Notes under the pieces: generated by a model | What the model was told of the DNA's origin: nothing | The model's input: the letters and a program-made list of their open reading frames with translations, nothing else | Database searches by the model: none | Made by a program: the position numbers and the translations under genes | Shown here: piece by piece, positions 47,041 to 57,883 of the stretch | Layout: every line of letters begins with the position of its first letter | Position numbering within the stretch: the stretch's first letter is position 1 | Assembly (NCBI GenBank): GCA_015178975.1 | Contig: WHVD01000008.1 | Location: forward strand, 1 to 64,000 | Length of the DNA stretch: 64,000 nucleotides | Reading direction: 5' to 3' | Origin: Hysterangium stoloniferum | Lineage: Eukaryota; Basidiomycota; Agaricomycetes; Hysterangiales; Hysterangiaceae

Positions 47041-47450
47041 CACTGCAGCAAGCAGGCTACTCCACCCCAATCTGGGCAGTTGGACATCTCATTCCACCTC
47101 TATCTGAGCTGTTGGAAACCCTTGCCACCTCTATCAGAGTTGTTGGCCCAATCAGATCCCTTGTCACCTCAATCTGAGCTGTTGACTGATCTGCTGTTTC
47201 CCTGTCACCTCAATCTGAGTTGTTGACTTTTGTTCCCCCTTGCCACTTCTTAACTGAATAGTTGGCTATCTTTTATATATTATTTCCACCTCAGTTAGAG
47301 TTGTTGGTTATCAACTAATAATATATAAATAATCTCATACTATAGTCATCTCTTAATTGAGTACTGATTATTAGTTTTCCTTACATTGTTATTTGTAGTT
47401 TAAGACTTCAGTCACCTCTAGTTGAGTAATTTGACTGTTTATTACATTGC
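47041..47450 (+). repeat. CACCTC...GAG(C/T)TG minisatellite in transcribed part of LTR B6
   Basis: About nine irregular units of 30-45 bp, each with CCACCTCTATCTGAGCTGTTGG or a close variant, downstream of the TATA box and so in the predicted RNA leader. CANCTC and GAGNTG within one unit can pair. Present in B1, B3, B4, B5 and B7 with different unit numbers. Confidence 0.8.
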
Positions 47451-50400
47451 AAATAATCCCGTTCCTTTGTTCATTTATTGTGAATCAGTAAAGCATATTC
47501 ACATAAACAAATACTGAGAATATCCTTGCAGAATCCTTAAGACTACATTAAGATCCTGATAAGTTAATATCACAGTAGACCTTGTAGGTTAGTGTAAATA
47601 AAGCATATATTAGCCAAATAGTGTTTTATTCTATATCTAATCTTTTGACCTGTTTATAAATATTTTTATTGTTTGATAAATAGTATAATATATATATAAA
47701 CTAGCTAGCATTGAAGTTAAATCTAGCTTTGGAATCAGTAAATTATTATTCTTATCTTAGTAGTTGTTATCACAGAAAAAGAACAAGCTTGCACAAGCAG
47801 CTCTCAAAACCTTCTTTGCGAAGTAGGGTGCATATATTCAAGTAAACTCTTGACTTCAGGGGTTCTAAGTCTATTTAGGCTGCCACTGATTAATATCAAA
47901 TACTTAAATTATTTTACCTTGCAGTGAATTGAGTATTTGCACATTTTGATAGAGCATTGGACTCCTTTTTCGGAAAAAAGTATTAAAATAAGGCTAATAC
48001 ATTACAAGGAGTAACAACCGCATTGGGTGAAGGGGTATCTAGAGCGTAGAGGTTTCTGAAGACTGGGTCCTTCAAGTATCCCTCTAGAAATTTCTTTATA
48101 TATCCCTCCTCGATACTGATTAGGAGCTGAGGATGATGCAGTGCAAAGTCAGACTCATCCTCCTGATTGTCCCTTACTGTGTTATGAAAATCCCATTCCA
48201 ACTGTCGGACCTTCTGAGTTACTCCAAAAGGTTCCATGGGATCGTTTATGATCGAGAAGACCACCTTCTTAGCAGGTTCGTCCTTCCATAGTTTTTCCTC
48301 AGTGCTGTTGTCCAGAGAGGTCGAGGTGATAGCTTGTAAATCATCTCTAATAGGGCTCACGAAGGCTGGTACCTGAGGGAGTCTGGACAGTGGGTCCACG
48401 TTACTGTGAACTCTTCCTGCTCGATGTAAAATTTCGAGACCTGGAAATGCAGCGTATATCGCCCCCCATGCGGCTAGTTGACGATTAGTGTTCTCGTACG
48501 ATCTAGCCCATTGCAGAGCTGCATGGTCCGTAATGAGTAGAACGTGTTCACCTTCAATGAAGGGTTGGAAGTGGACTAGTCCCTCCTTTGCTGCTAATGC
48601 TTCCCATTCAGTGGCAGAATAGTTACGTTCAGCGCTTTTCAGCGTGTGACTCCAATATGCAATGACTTGTTCAACGGTAACTTCGGTCACCTCAAAAGTG
48701 GGTCCCCATGAATCCAACCACTCAATCTCGGGCTGTTTGGTTTTGTACCAATGAACAAAGTATGGCACATCCTGCACACGGTCAAAAGCTAACTTGGCTT
48801 GGGCATAGATTTTAGTGTCCATCAAGTCTCCTAAAGCGACTTGTTGGAGACAACAACCTAAGGCAAAATCTGAAGCGTCCGTATACAATCGATAGGGCAT
48901 CCCACTAACTGGATGTCCCAGCACTGGTGCTGATCCTAGTGTGGTTTTAACATCCTCATAAGCTTGGACGTGTTCAGCGGTCCACGTCCAGGGTGTTCCC
49001 TTTTTTAGGAGTGAGAATAAAGGGGACACCATCCATGAATAGAATGGTATATATGCCGAAAGGTAAAGGACCATTCCAAGGAACCTTTGTAGTTCAGAAA
49101 CCTTAGTGGGGGGGGCCAGTTCCAATATAGCACGAACTTTCTCTTGATGGGTCAAAAAGCCCAACCTGGATACTTTATGACCCAACAACAAGATCAAATT
49201 ATATCCAATAAAACATTTCTTGGGAGAGAGAGTGATACCGGCCAAAGCGATAGCACCAAGCACCTGATTCAGGTGAAGCAAATGATCATCCCAGTTCTTA
49301 GAGAATATGACTATGTCATCGATGTAGACTAGACAAAAAATCCACAAGTAGGGTGCTAAGACTGTTTGCATGACACGCTGAAATGTGGAGGGGCCGTTTC
49401 TGAGCCCGAACGACATCCTTTTAAATTGCCACAGCCCTCTATGAGATCTAAAGGCTGTTTTGGGCTTATTGTCCTCCAACATTTCTAATTGAGTAAACCC
49501 AGCTAGCGTGTCGAAAGAAGAAAGAACATTTGATCCCGACAGCGCTTGCATGATCTCCGATTGACGTGGTAAAGGGAATTCATCTGGAACAGTGAGATCA
49601 TTAAGTTTCCGATAGTCGATGACCACCCGCGGTTTACCATTGCGATATACTACAAAGGCTGGCGCCCCCCAGGGGCTTTTAGATGGCTCAATGACACCCT
49701 GTTCGAACCAGGTATCCATTTGCTCGTCTATAACTCTCCTATTGGCAGGGGACGAAGGGAACATAGGCATGGATATGGGCTGGGCGCCCTCTTTCAAGGG
49801 GACAGGGACTCTACATTCCACTTTCCCTAACCGTCCATCGACTCCGAGAGCCTTAACGTTCTCAGTCAAAACTGATCTGAGACGTGGCAGGACCTCTGTT
49901 GGTATATCTGGTCCCAGGTTGACTAGCTTGTGAAGATCCTCTGAGGCAAATTTCTCATTATTAGCCACCGCAGCCGTCTTAGGACCAGGCAGTTTGAAAT
50001 CATCTGCAATCTCTGGTTCAACAGGTGGCTTAGGCCTCTCTGAGGCGAATTGACGGTCCTCCTCAAGTTGAGAGAGACTTTCGATAAGGTGTGCGATCTT
50101 GGTCACACCTGCTGCCATTAAACCTTTCTCCTCAAGTGACCTGGGCTTGTGAGCCCAATGAGCAGGGTCATGAATTATCCCTATTGTCTCCCCTCATCGG
50201 ATAGTCTTAGGGGTTAGTGATGGATTGGCTAAGGGTACTGCCGCACTATTCCTTGAAATTGCCGTGATTGGTGTGGCTAATATAGAACCGTCCTCATTTT
50301 TCAATACAATTCCTTCAACAATCCACTCCTCGCCCTTTAGATCTTCAACAAAAATGGGCACTAGTATGGCTGACTCTGGATCCATAGTGCAATCCTCCAA

Positions 50401-50550
50401 GGCTTGTGAGACTCTTTCAGTACGCACGCCTTTATCGGGGAGAGAGGTGAGCTTGGGTTGCTCCTTCTCATGCTTCCCAAAAGGGGCTTTATTGACGGTG
50501 AAGGTCAAAGGTTGAGGTTCCTTAGAAGAACTGGCTGGAATAAAACCCTG

Positions 50551-51198
50551 TCATCCTGGGAGAATAAGTCTTGATCCCAACGGCTGATCTCTTAGAGTAC
50601 CAATTTCGTAATTAATATGGAAGTCTTCTCCTAAAAGAATTGGCACCGTCATTCCTCTAACGACATAAGTTTCCGCCACGAACTTCAGTAACGTTCCGCT
50701 GTCATCCTCCAGGTAAATAGGAATATTAACATATCCGATAACCTTAGCATTACCCGTGAGCTGGATTAGACACAACTTGAGTCCTTGTTTCAACTTATAT
50801 ATGCCCTGCAGCCCCTTGTAGAATTCCTCCGATATAACGGAAAGATCCGCTCCCGTGTCCATTCGGACTTTAACGCGTTCGGGTGAATCGGGAGTTCCTA
50901 CATGACCGAAAACATGGAGCACTGCAACTCCTATGCTAGAGTAACCACTGGGGGGATCCCGTTTTCGATAAAGGATCGTAGTATCCTCCTTCATCAGTCG
51001 ACTGGGATGAGGGTATTGGATTCTAGGCCTCTTACTTTCCTTGCACAGGGACAAGCTTACGCTCCTGCGCTCACTTCGACAAGGAATATGCTTTGAAGGG
51101 GAATCCAATACCAGATCATTGTCACTGTCCTCCGAATCCGAGTCCTCATACGGTAGTAAGTCAGGGGGATTCCGGGATCAAACGGGAATGTGTCAACA
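50551..51198 (-). pseudogene. Linker and aspartic protease of A3
   Basis: Contains the active-site block MDTGADLSVIS (Asp-Thr-Gly at 50859-50851), QLTGNAKVIGYVNIPIY and VRGMTVPILLGEDF, a retropepsin-like domain that would cleave the gag-pol precursor. The frame ends at TGA 50553-50551, where D has AGA in PGRAGS. The acidic linker upstream carries small compensating frameshifts (about 51201-51110). The catalytic triad is intact, unlike in D. Confidence 0.88.
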
Positions 51199-53941
51199 TC
51201 AGCTCCAGGCGAAGAGCAAGTTCGAGCTGATTTGTTCGTGAGAATCTCCAGTGTGACAGTACTTCTCGGTCAGGCCTTCAAGGTCCTGCCGATGAGCACT
51301 CAATCGGTCTCCCTTTTCGAAGAAATCTGCGGTGAGTATGGATACATAAACTTCAGATGGAAGAGCTTCACTAGTCGTTCGATTTTCCTCCTTTACTAAT
51401 TTGTCTCCGACGTGGGGCGCATAAATGGAAACAAAAGTCAATTTGTCATCAGAGCTATTTACTTGTCCTTGTATAGATAGTCCATGAACCGCTTCATATA
51501 ACCTTTGCTCCTCAGCTTCCTCCGACATATCCTGTGCGGAGCATTTGTTGATAGAGACATAATGAGACATTTTGCCAGCTTGGGGGCAATCTATCTTGAA
51601 ATACTCCGGACTTCCGCATATCCAACATTCCTTGGTGGGTTTGACCGAGCTCTTCTTGTTACTCCTCTCGAAGAACATTTTTCCATGACACTTTCCCTGC
51701 ATTGGATTAGCGATGTCAGGGACGGTCCTTCTCGTCGAGCCTCTCTTGTTAGTCTCACTAACAAGAACATGGTTAGGTGAAGAGAAGTCGTCGGTGACTC
51801 TAAAATCCACTTCCTGACCCTCTGATAACATTACGCGCAGTTTCTGGAACCTGTAACGTTCCCGGTGTGTTTGGACCCAAGCGTTAATCAGAGCTTCTTG
51901 CAGGTTATTAGCATAAGTCTGCAAACTCATGATATCGTAGATGGGTTGTCCTTGAAGAAGGTAGAGCCATTCCGTAGGCAGCGTGAGAATGAGTCTGTGT
52001 GTCTCATCTCCTCTGTCCTGGTGGAACCTGTACAGGAAATGATAGAGTTTAACTCTCCGCTGGATATAGTGGATGGGTGTCTCGCAATCGTGACCAGCTT
52101 GTCGAAATTTCATGGCTTCCCATTCTAAGGCTAAGGATTCACGCCAGCGAGTTCCAAGCAATCCTTCCACAATGCCCCAGAGAAATGACCCATGAGATTG
52201 ACTGAATTCAGTACGATGCTCATGGTCTAGGGTGCTCCACCAGACCTTAGCGTTTCCCTTGAGTCATCTTGGCAGAGCAACTCCTAACATCACACTCAAA
52301 GAGTCTGATATCTCCACAAGACTCATGATGTCCATGATATAATCCAAGGCCTTGGATTGGGCTCCATCGTATTCGGGGAGGTCAGACCATTTGATCTTGA
52401 GGTCATTGGTGTTAAGAGTGATCTTCTTGTCCTTAGGCAAGTCATCAATAAGCGTGCTAGCTTGAGACCACATCGGAGTTCGAAAAGGGGTATTAGGCAC
52501 TCCATTGTGGCGCTCCCCACGTCCCGAGTTCCCTCCTCGGTCTGAAGTATTCGAACTCCCAGATGAATCACTAGGGGGTCCTCCTGATGGCAAGAAGGGA
52601 TTCGAAGTGATCGGCAGAGAATGGCGGGGACCGTCTGGGTTCAGTGATCCTCGACCAGCGACTGGGCCAGCTATACCCTCAGTGAACGCTGTAGAGAAGG
52701 ACGGTTGACCCTTGCTGGCAACCGATCGGTTTCTGACAGTGGTCACCTCGTTCCTGACATTAGGGCTGTTGGAAACTCCCTCAAATGTGACGCGAGAGCG
52801 AGGATCTCCCTGAAAAGACGTGGGACCGGGTTCCATCGCGATTTGTCTCTCCATCTCCATCGTGTTCAGGAGTCGACGCAGCTGAGGTTGATGAAAGGGA
52901 GCACAGACCTCAATCCTCTATTCTTGAAGGCGTTCTATCACCTGTGTCCTCAGGTCCAGTGGAAAGTCCTCCAATATCACAGTTGAGAGAACATAGGAAA
53001 TGAGTATCTGGAGACCCATTTAGGTTGCAAATGAAAGAATTAGTTGTGGAGATAGGTGAATCGGGGACCTGAATCGAGTCATTATAGGGGAGGAGTACCT
53101 CTAAAACCATCTTATCGAGTCTTCTTTGATTTTGCTTCAGCCGACCCCTTAAAGTGAAGTATGCAAACGGCAGATTTGGCGTGACTCCATTGAGAGACTC
53201 CTCCAACATGCAGATGTTCATGTACTGGTAGTCAACCTTAGGCATGACATGATCTCTGCCGAGCAGGACGTGCAGGATCTGCAACGCATCATCATGCATA
53301 CGAAGTGCCTCAAGGAATAGAGAAAACACCTCCCGCTTGAGAATCCTTCTTCCTCCTTCTGTAGCGGTAGTCACCTCATTCGACCATTCGGGAATCGATC
53401 GGGTCAAGTCCTCAAGGTTCCCTGGTCGCGTGAATAAATCTCACGCTGATAAGATCACCTGGTAACGACCTAACCAAACTGCTACAGTCACTGGTAAAAT
53501 GGGATAATCCTTATTGTACTCCTCTACAAAGGGAGTAACCAGATCCTCAGAGATTCAATCGGTGTAGTACATATCCCATTGTAAGTCGATGGGCTGAGCA
53601 TAAATCATATGACCTCCGAGGAACTGCTTGAGAATAACCTGTCTCAGAGGGAACTTGAGAACTGGCGTGGGTGCTCGACCAGGCTCAACATTGACTCCAG
53701 GGGCGTTCAACTGCCCAGGTGACGAGCGTTCTTCAGGTGGGTCGGGTGGAATGTTCGTTGACGATTCCGCTACTACTCCGGAAGGATCCTCCAGAGGAGT
53801 TGATCCTTGGAGAGTCGACAAAGACTCTCTCAAAGTGACATTACGGGATGGTTCCAAATTAGTGGATTTTTGACGAGGCATGGAGCTACTCGGAGCTGAT
53901 GAAGACCTAGGTGTTTGGTTCTTGCCCATAGTCATTTGCAT
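51199..53941 (-). pseudogene. gag of A3
   Basis: ATG 53941 (MQMTMGKNQ; the MGKN methionine may be the true start). The N-terminal region carries TGA near 53557 (CGA in D) and near 53442. A roughly 5-base deletion near 52965 shifts the frame. The capsid domain follows (EYDGAQSKALDYIMD; FLWGIVEGLLGTRW), with a TGA at 52266-52264 where D has CGA. The nucleocapsid knuckle reads CWICGSPEYFKIDC: the His ligand is Tyr, which should weaken zinc binding. Forms particles and packages RNA in intact relatives. Confidence 0.9.
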
Positions 53942-53993
53942 GTTCGGGTTTTAGTAGTCCAATAATAAGATCTTTCTTCATAGAAAAAGAACG

Positions 53994-54011
53994 GTCCGGC
54001 CCGGATCACCA
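53994..54011 (-). other. Primer binding site of A3
   Basis: Minus-strand TGGTGATCCGGGCCGGAC begins two bases inside the 5' LTR boundary. It is the same site as in D apart from two CpG-type differences. tRNA not identified. Confidence 0.7.
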
Positions 54012-54012
54012 C

Positions 54013-54652
54013 TGTGAAGAGTCGATAGATTCTGACCGCTCAATGTACGAAGAATAGTATTTATTCAACTACTATTATTAAGTATTGACTGTTCTGTACA
54101 ATACTGTAGCTTACTAGACTGATAGTACTAGTAAAAGATGCACTACACGTCACAAGAGCAACTGTACAGTTGCTCGTGATGATAAGGACCGGAGAAAAGA
54201 AGAGTTGACGTTTACAGTACAACTTGTAGCTAGAAGTAAGAAAGATAATCAGCAAAAGACTGATTATCAAAGGTAGAGATATAGCAGTGTGAATCGACTA
54301 GAGTGTCGACGAGCGCAAAGACTTGAGAGTGGGACTCGACCTTCACAGTTTGAGTCCAAAGATTATTAGTACGCAAGAAGTTGCTACTTTTATAAGTAGC
54401 TGAGATGTTACCCTTGACACCTCTCGCTATTTGACATCTGGGTCGTTATGAGGTGGTGTCTGCTGGGTAAAAGGTGTCTGTCTTTTGGCACCGAGAGCGC
54501 CCGTAGGTATACACAAGACTTCGAACTAAGAAATACGGGTATGCTCGAAGGATATAGAGAATTAAAGAAAAGGAATAGAAACTAGATAATAAAGTACTAT
54601 AATATGCATATTATTCCACTGTCCAATCATGCATATATGCATACCCTTCACA
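54013..54652 (-). repeat. 5' LTR of A3
   Basis: 640 bp; on the minus strand TGTGAAGGGTATGC...CTTCACA. It is followed on the right by TSD atatc. Confidence 0.95.
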
Positions 54653-55143
54653 ATATCAAACGGGTGGAACTCTCCATGTTTCGGTCCTTACTTGTCAACT
54701 CTTCTTGTGTTCTTCCTGAACACACACCAACCCACTCAGCAGTGGACCTCGTTGACTTGTTGGAGCAACTGTTACCGGATTCGGACACCTCGAGAGGAAT
54801 CCCCCCTGGGGGAGACATGAGCTCCACACCGCTTATCACTCCTACCCCGCCATCACTACACCCTCGACCCCCTCTCATTGCCCACATTACTGATGCTTCT
54901 GATCGCGTTCGCGCCATAATTCGAATACGCCAGAAGGCCTACGGTTGTTGGGTCTCGTCAATCCAAAAACTGGATGGGTTGACATCCGCCAATGATGCTT
55001 CAAAGCGGGAGGACATTGCTCTTTCCTTTTGTGCCAAGCGTCTCACCTGGGGCAACGCTATCCTACACCTTGGGGGTTCATCGCAGGACGCATGGGGAGA
55101 AGTTCCAAGCATCCTTCAACATCTTCTTTGACATAGCTCTTCG

Positions 55144-55156
55144 ACCTGGGGGGCAC
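55144..55156 (+). other. Polypurine tract of D
   Basis: ACCTGGGGGGCAC, with six G at 55148-55153, lies directly before the 3' LTR of D and matches the A-family tract apart from its left edge. Confidence 0.8.
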
Positions 55157-55757
55157 TGTGAGAGGTATGGCAAAATACACTCAGGAAATATAGTCAGATG
55201 AGCTCTTACTATATTTCCTTTATTATTTCTGTTTTCTCTCTTTTATTATATCTATAATTAGTTCAACGACTATGTATGTGGTACATCGACTCTTGTGGGC
55301 GCACACACACCAGACTTATGTATTCTAGCGCCCATAGTTTAGAACTCAGACACTTTTACACCGCAACCACGACATACCCAGATACCTGTTAGTGTCCTGT
55401 AAGTTGTGATTGGTGTATCATCTCGACCGTCACAGACGGGCTTTAGCTATTTACTCAATCAGAGTTTCGAACTGTACTAATTGAAACTCAATCCTTACCT
55501 CAACCCGCATGGACTACATCTACGCTACTCTACTATTTGACTCTCTAGTTACTCTACTTGACACTCGAGCAGTCACCCAGAATCGCACTGAACAGTCGAT
55601 TCTACTTATTATTACTAGCTCTCTACCATATTGAACTAAGTAGTCAATACGTGTCCAGTCTGTATTAGACTTAGACAGTCAATACATCTCAGTGTCATAC
55701 CTAAACGGTCGATATTCTTCGTATATAGAACGGTTAGAACTTCCACCACTCTTCACA
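55157..55757 (+). repeat. 3' LTR of D
   Basis: 601 bp, TGTGAGAGG...CTTCACA. It is about 30 bp shorter than the 5' LTR because of an internal deletion near 55620. It is followed by TSD cctct (55758-55762), matching the left end of D. Confidence 0.95.
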
Positions 55758-55831
55758 CCTCTGGACCTAGCATGAGCTGTTGGGCTTCCAACACCTGAAG
55801 CTCAAGTGCCTCTGCCTCCCCAAGTTGGGCC
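55758..55831 (-). pseudogene. TPR-repeat host gene, piece 2 of 6
   Basis: Minus-strand reading gives the linker half of one TPR unit (EAEALELQVLEAQQLMLGPE). A 5-bp insertion (ccaag on the plus strand, about 55820) relative to sister units shifts the frame against piece 1. It joins piece 3 in frame across D. Confidence 0.85.
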
Positions 55832-57099
55832 TGTAATGTATTCAGGGGTTTCTCTTAGATAGCTCAATATATGCTATAGTGTCACAGAGCTTCAACAATA
55901 AAACAAGCAAAGGTCCAGTAATTTAGATACTGATAGATTAATGAGCTGCGGTATTAAGCTTAAACAACTCAAATTAATGCTTATTTTGATTATTGAAAGG
56001 TTCAATAGAACAATATATGACTCTTTTAGCAAATAAAAGAACTATTCCTTGAGAATAGGGGCTAGAAGCTGAGTATATGTGCAGTAACTTAGCAGAGACT
56101 TGATATAAAGCTTCGGATTCTTGTATGTGTATTTGTAACTATTAATAGCTATTTACCAAGGTGTTAAATAATTTATTAATAGAGAAAATAATTTGTATTG
56201 GATTATCTGAGTGCTTGTACTTGATTAATTCAATAAACTTAGGGCTGGGCCTTGAATAATCTAGTATTGGCAGGGAATTTCACTAAGGATACTTAGATAC
56301 TTATTAGGTTTATTATGTAATTAATAAGCCTAAAGGGTAGCTGTGAGGCTGGGGGAACTTAGATGATTAGCTAAGTTCAAGAGTTGCTGACAAAGATTCA
56401 AGATGCTGCAAGTGTAGGTGCTTGCAGTGAGTGTATCAGACTAAGGCTATTATTGTCCTTAGGATGATTAGATAAGCTTCTGAGCTGTGCAGTAAAATGT
56501 GTGAGAGATATGATGATTTTATTGGAAACTTGGCCCTCCTTGTATACATTTTGATAACTAAATGATTAGCTAATTATTTAGTTTATGAGGTCACTAGTTA
56601 GATCATAATGACCTCATATTCTACTTATTATTTACCCTTTATTTATCACATGATTCCCCTCTCTGAGACAAGGGTTCTAACCTCTTGCTTAAACATAAAG
56701 GTTCAAGGCTGCGGTCCCGGGACAGAAGCAAACGATGAGTCGGTGGAATCAATTAATGACTTGGGTAGTCACATCCGTGACTTGTGTGACATCCGGACAC
56801 TGGAGGCTTATCTAATAAGTCACATGACTCCAAAAATGTGCAAACAAGGCTGCAGCAAGGTGCTGAAAAGCAATGACTAAGTAGATAAAATATAAGTAAT
56901 TAGTTAAAAATTATAATAAATTAATTAAGTAATAATAGCATAATATGAGTCCATATATGCTATTATTTATGTGAAATTAAAAGGAATAAGGCCTATTTTT
57001 CACAATAAACATAATAAAAATACAATAAAAATTCGAGAAAATATTAGGTAATTCAAAGAAAATTAAGAGAACATTATGAGATAATGCTGATACCTCACA
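55832..57099 (-). repeat. Solo LTR C3
   Basis: 1268 bp, minus orientation, TGTAATGTATTCAGG...GATACCTCACA, with the perfect TSD gggcc (55827-55831, 57100-57104). Same promoter core as C1. I see no coding sequence. Confidence 0.95.
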
Positions 57100-57167
57100 G
57101 GGCCTTCCCAGATCTCTGTAGGTCCTTGCCAAATTGGCCTTGGCCAGAATGGTGCTAAGGTGCTCTG
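57100..57167 (-). pseudogene. TPR-repeat host gene, piece 1 of 6 (most N-terminal seen)
   Basis: Minus-strand reading EHLSTILAKANLARTYRDLG gives the first half of a TPR unit. The gene's N-terminal part, where an NTPase or other effector domain would be expected, lies to the right beyond F3 and A4 and probably outside the window. Confidence 0.85.
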
Positions 57168-57215
57168 TGTTAGGACCAGAAACCTGCCAGGCTCCAGACC
57201 CCATCGGAGGATAAC
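57168..57215 (+). repeat. LTR F3, 5' end only
   Basis: 48 bp starting TGTTAGGACC and matching the start of F1 and F2, cut by the A4 insertion. The rest of F3 should lie to the right of A4, outside the window. Confidence 0.7.
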
Positions 57216-57858
57216 TGTGAAGAGTCGATAGATTCTGACCGTTCAATATACAAAGAATAGTGTTTATTCAACTACTATTAGCAGGTATTGACCGTACAGT
57301 ACAATACCGTAGATTACTAGACAAGCTGTACTAGTAAGAAGACACGCTATGCGTCACAAGAGCAACTGTACAGTTGCTCTTGATGGCTAGAATGAAAGAA
57401 TGAAAGAGTTGACCTTCACCGTACAACTTGTAGCTAGATGTAAAATAGATATCAACGCGAAGCTGAATATCTAGAGTAAAGAAATAATAGTGCGAGTCGA
57501 CTATAATGTCGACTAGCGCAAAGACCTTAGATTGGAACTCGACCTTCGTGGTTCGAGTCCAAAGTATGTTAGTATGCAAGAGAATACTACCTTTGAAGGT
57601 AGTTGAGACGTTACCCTTGACACCTCTCGCTATTCGATGTCTGGGTCGTTTACGAGGTGGTGTCTGCTGGGTAAAAGTTGTCTATCCTTTTGGCGCCGAG
57701 AGCACCCATACGTATACACAAAGCTTCGAACTACAAAATAAAGGTGTGCTCGAAATATAGAAAGAATATAAAGAAAGAAAATAAAAGATAAATAATAAAG
57801 TACTATAATCCAACTATTATTCCTTAGTCCAATTATGCATATATGCATACCCTTTACA
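57216..57858 (-). repeat. 3' LTR of A4
   Basis: 643 bp; on the minus strand TGTAAAGGGTATGC...CTTCACA. It shares the TGTAAAGG start with the A1 LTR. Confidence 0.95.
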
Positions 57859-57872
57859 GTGCCCCCCAGTTC
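57859..57872 (-). other. Polypurine tract (A4)
   Basis: Minus-strand GAACTGGGGGGCAC directly before the 3' LTR, as in A1-A3. Confidence 0.8.
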
Positions 57873-57883
57873 GAAGGGATGTG

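Larger units (their letters stand above)
45397..48006 (+). repeat. Solo LTR B6 (longest copy)
   Basis: 2610 bp, TGTTATGTATT...AATACATTACA, with the perfect TSD aggag (45392-45396, 48007-48011). Layout: AT-rich 5' DNA; a 38-unit 19-bp array; a heat-shock-element cluster; TATATAA at 46964-46970; palindrome GGAGCTCAGCTCC at 46971-46983; and the transcribed minisatellite and AT-rich U5. It is nearly identical to B7, and most CpG sites are intact, so it is probably young. No internal region of family B occurs in the window. Confidence 0.96.
43988..50550 (-). pseudogene. RT, RNase H, integrase, chromodomain of A3, interrupted by B6
   Basis: Same polyprotein as A2. RT has PWGAPAFVVYRNGKPRVV, FGLRNGPSTFQ and YIDD (about 49322). 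RNase H has YTDASDFALG, ATEWEALAAK (the catalytic Glu follows Trp here, where A2 has REALA) and ITDHAALQWA. B6 splits the linker before the zinc-binding domain, and removing it with one aggag copy restores VVTPSHYFVG in frame. The HHCC, DDE core (CDQDKR), GPF and chromodomain follow. TGA codons lie at 50196-50194 (CGA in A2) and 44743-44741 (CGA in A1). Otherwise one frame, with no indel seen outside B6. Confidence 0.94.
40363..54652 (-). mobile_element. Ty3/gypsy copy A3, both LTRs present
   Basis: The most complete family A element here. Two LTRs, TSD atatc on both sides (40358-40362, 54653-54657), PBS, gag, protease, pol, promoter region, ORF3 and polypurine tract are all present. Removing E4 and B6 gives about 11.2 kb. 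By eye the two LTRs differ at about 25 of 640 positions, nearly all C/T or G/A changes at CpG sites. It lies inside ORF3 of D. Confidence 0.96.
38363..55131 (+). pseudogene. ORF3 of D, split by element A3
   Basis: Divergent homologue of ORF3 in family A. Parts are 38363-40362 and 54658-55131; with A3 and one atatc copy removed they join in frame (EQLRLAEDI then KRVELSMF). ATG 38363 gives MSQEQQPKPKFPTFKRIPRP; FPNFKRIPQP recurs later, an internal duplication. Shared with A: WTDFAEMD, GGTPCVR, FYNWDKI, RIKLQ, RGDG, the CHEGFLLP and TSDPNQR blocks, a proline-rich middle, WMRVSINYPS, and a C-terminus with RQKAYGCW and LGGSSQDAWG. One frameshift lies near 39320; TGA codons lie at 39408-39410 and near 40302. 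The conserved blocks in two diverged families argue for selection on the protein. Confidence 0.85.
26810..55757 (+). mobile_element. Ty3/gypsy element D, spread over 29 kb by insertions
   Basis: A single chromodomain-type gypsy insertion. Its outer LTRs (26810-27439, 55157-55757) are flanked by the identical TSD cctct (26805-26809, 55758-55762). Genes in order: gag, protease, RT, RNase H, N-terminal integrase, then ORF3. It hosts solo LTRs D (two), F2, B4 and B5, and the 14.3-kb element A3. Subtracting these leaves about 10 kb. The rest of integrase and the chromodomain are deleted at the B5 junction. Related to but clearly distinct from family A. Confidence 0.93.

Noticed and set aside
8229-57167. 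A dispersed 128-bp noncoding satellite
   Set aside because: The minus strand encodes TPR units of 42 codons and the pieces rejoin in phase across TSD-flanked insertions, so it is a broken gene.
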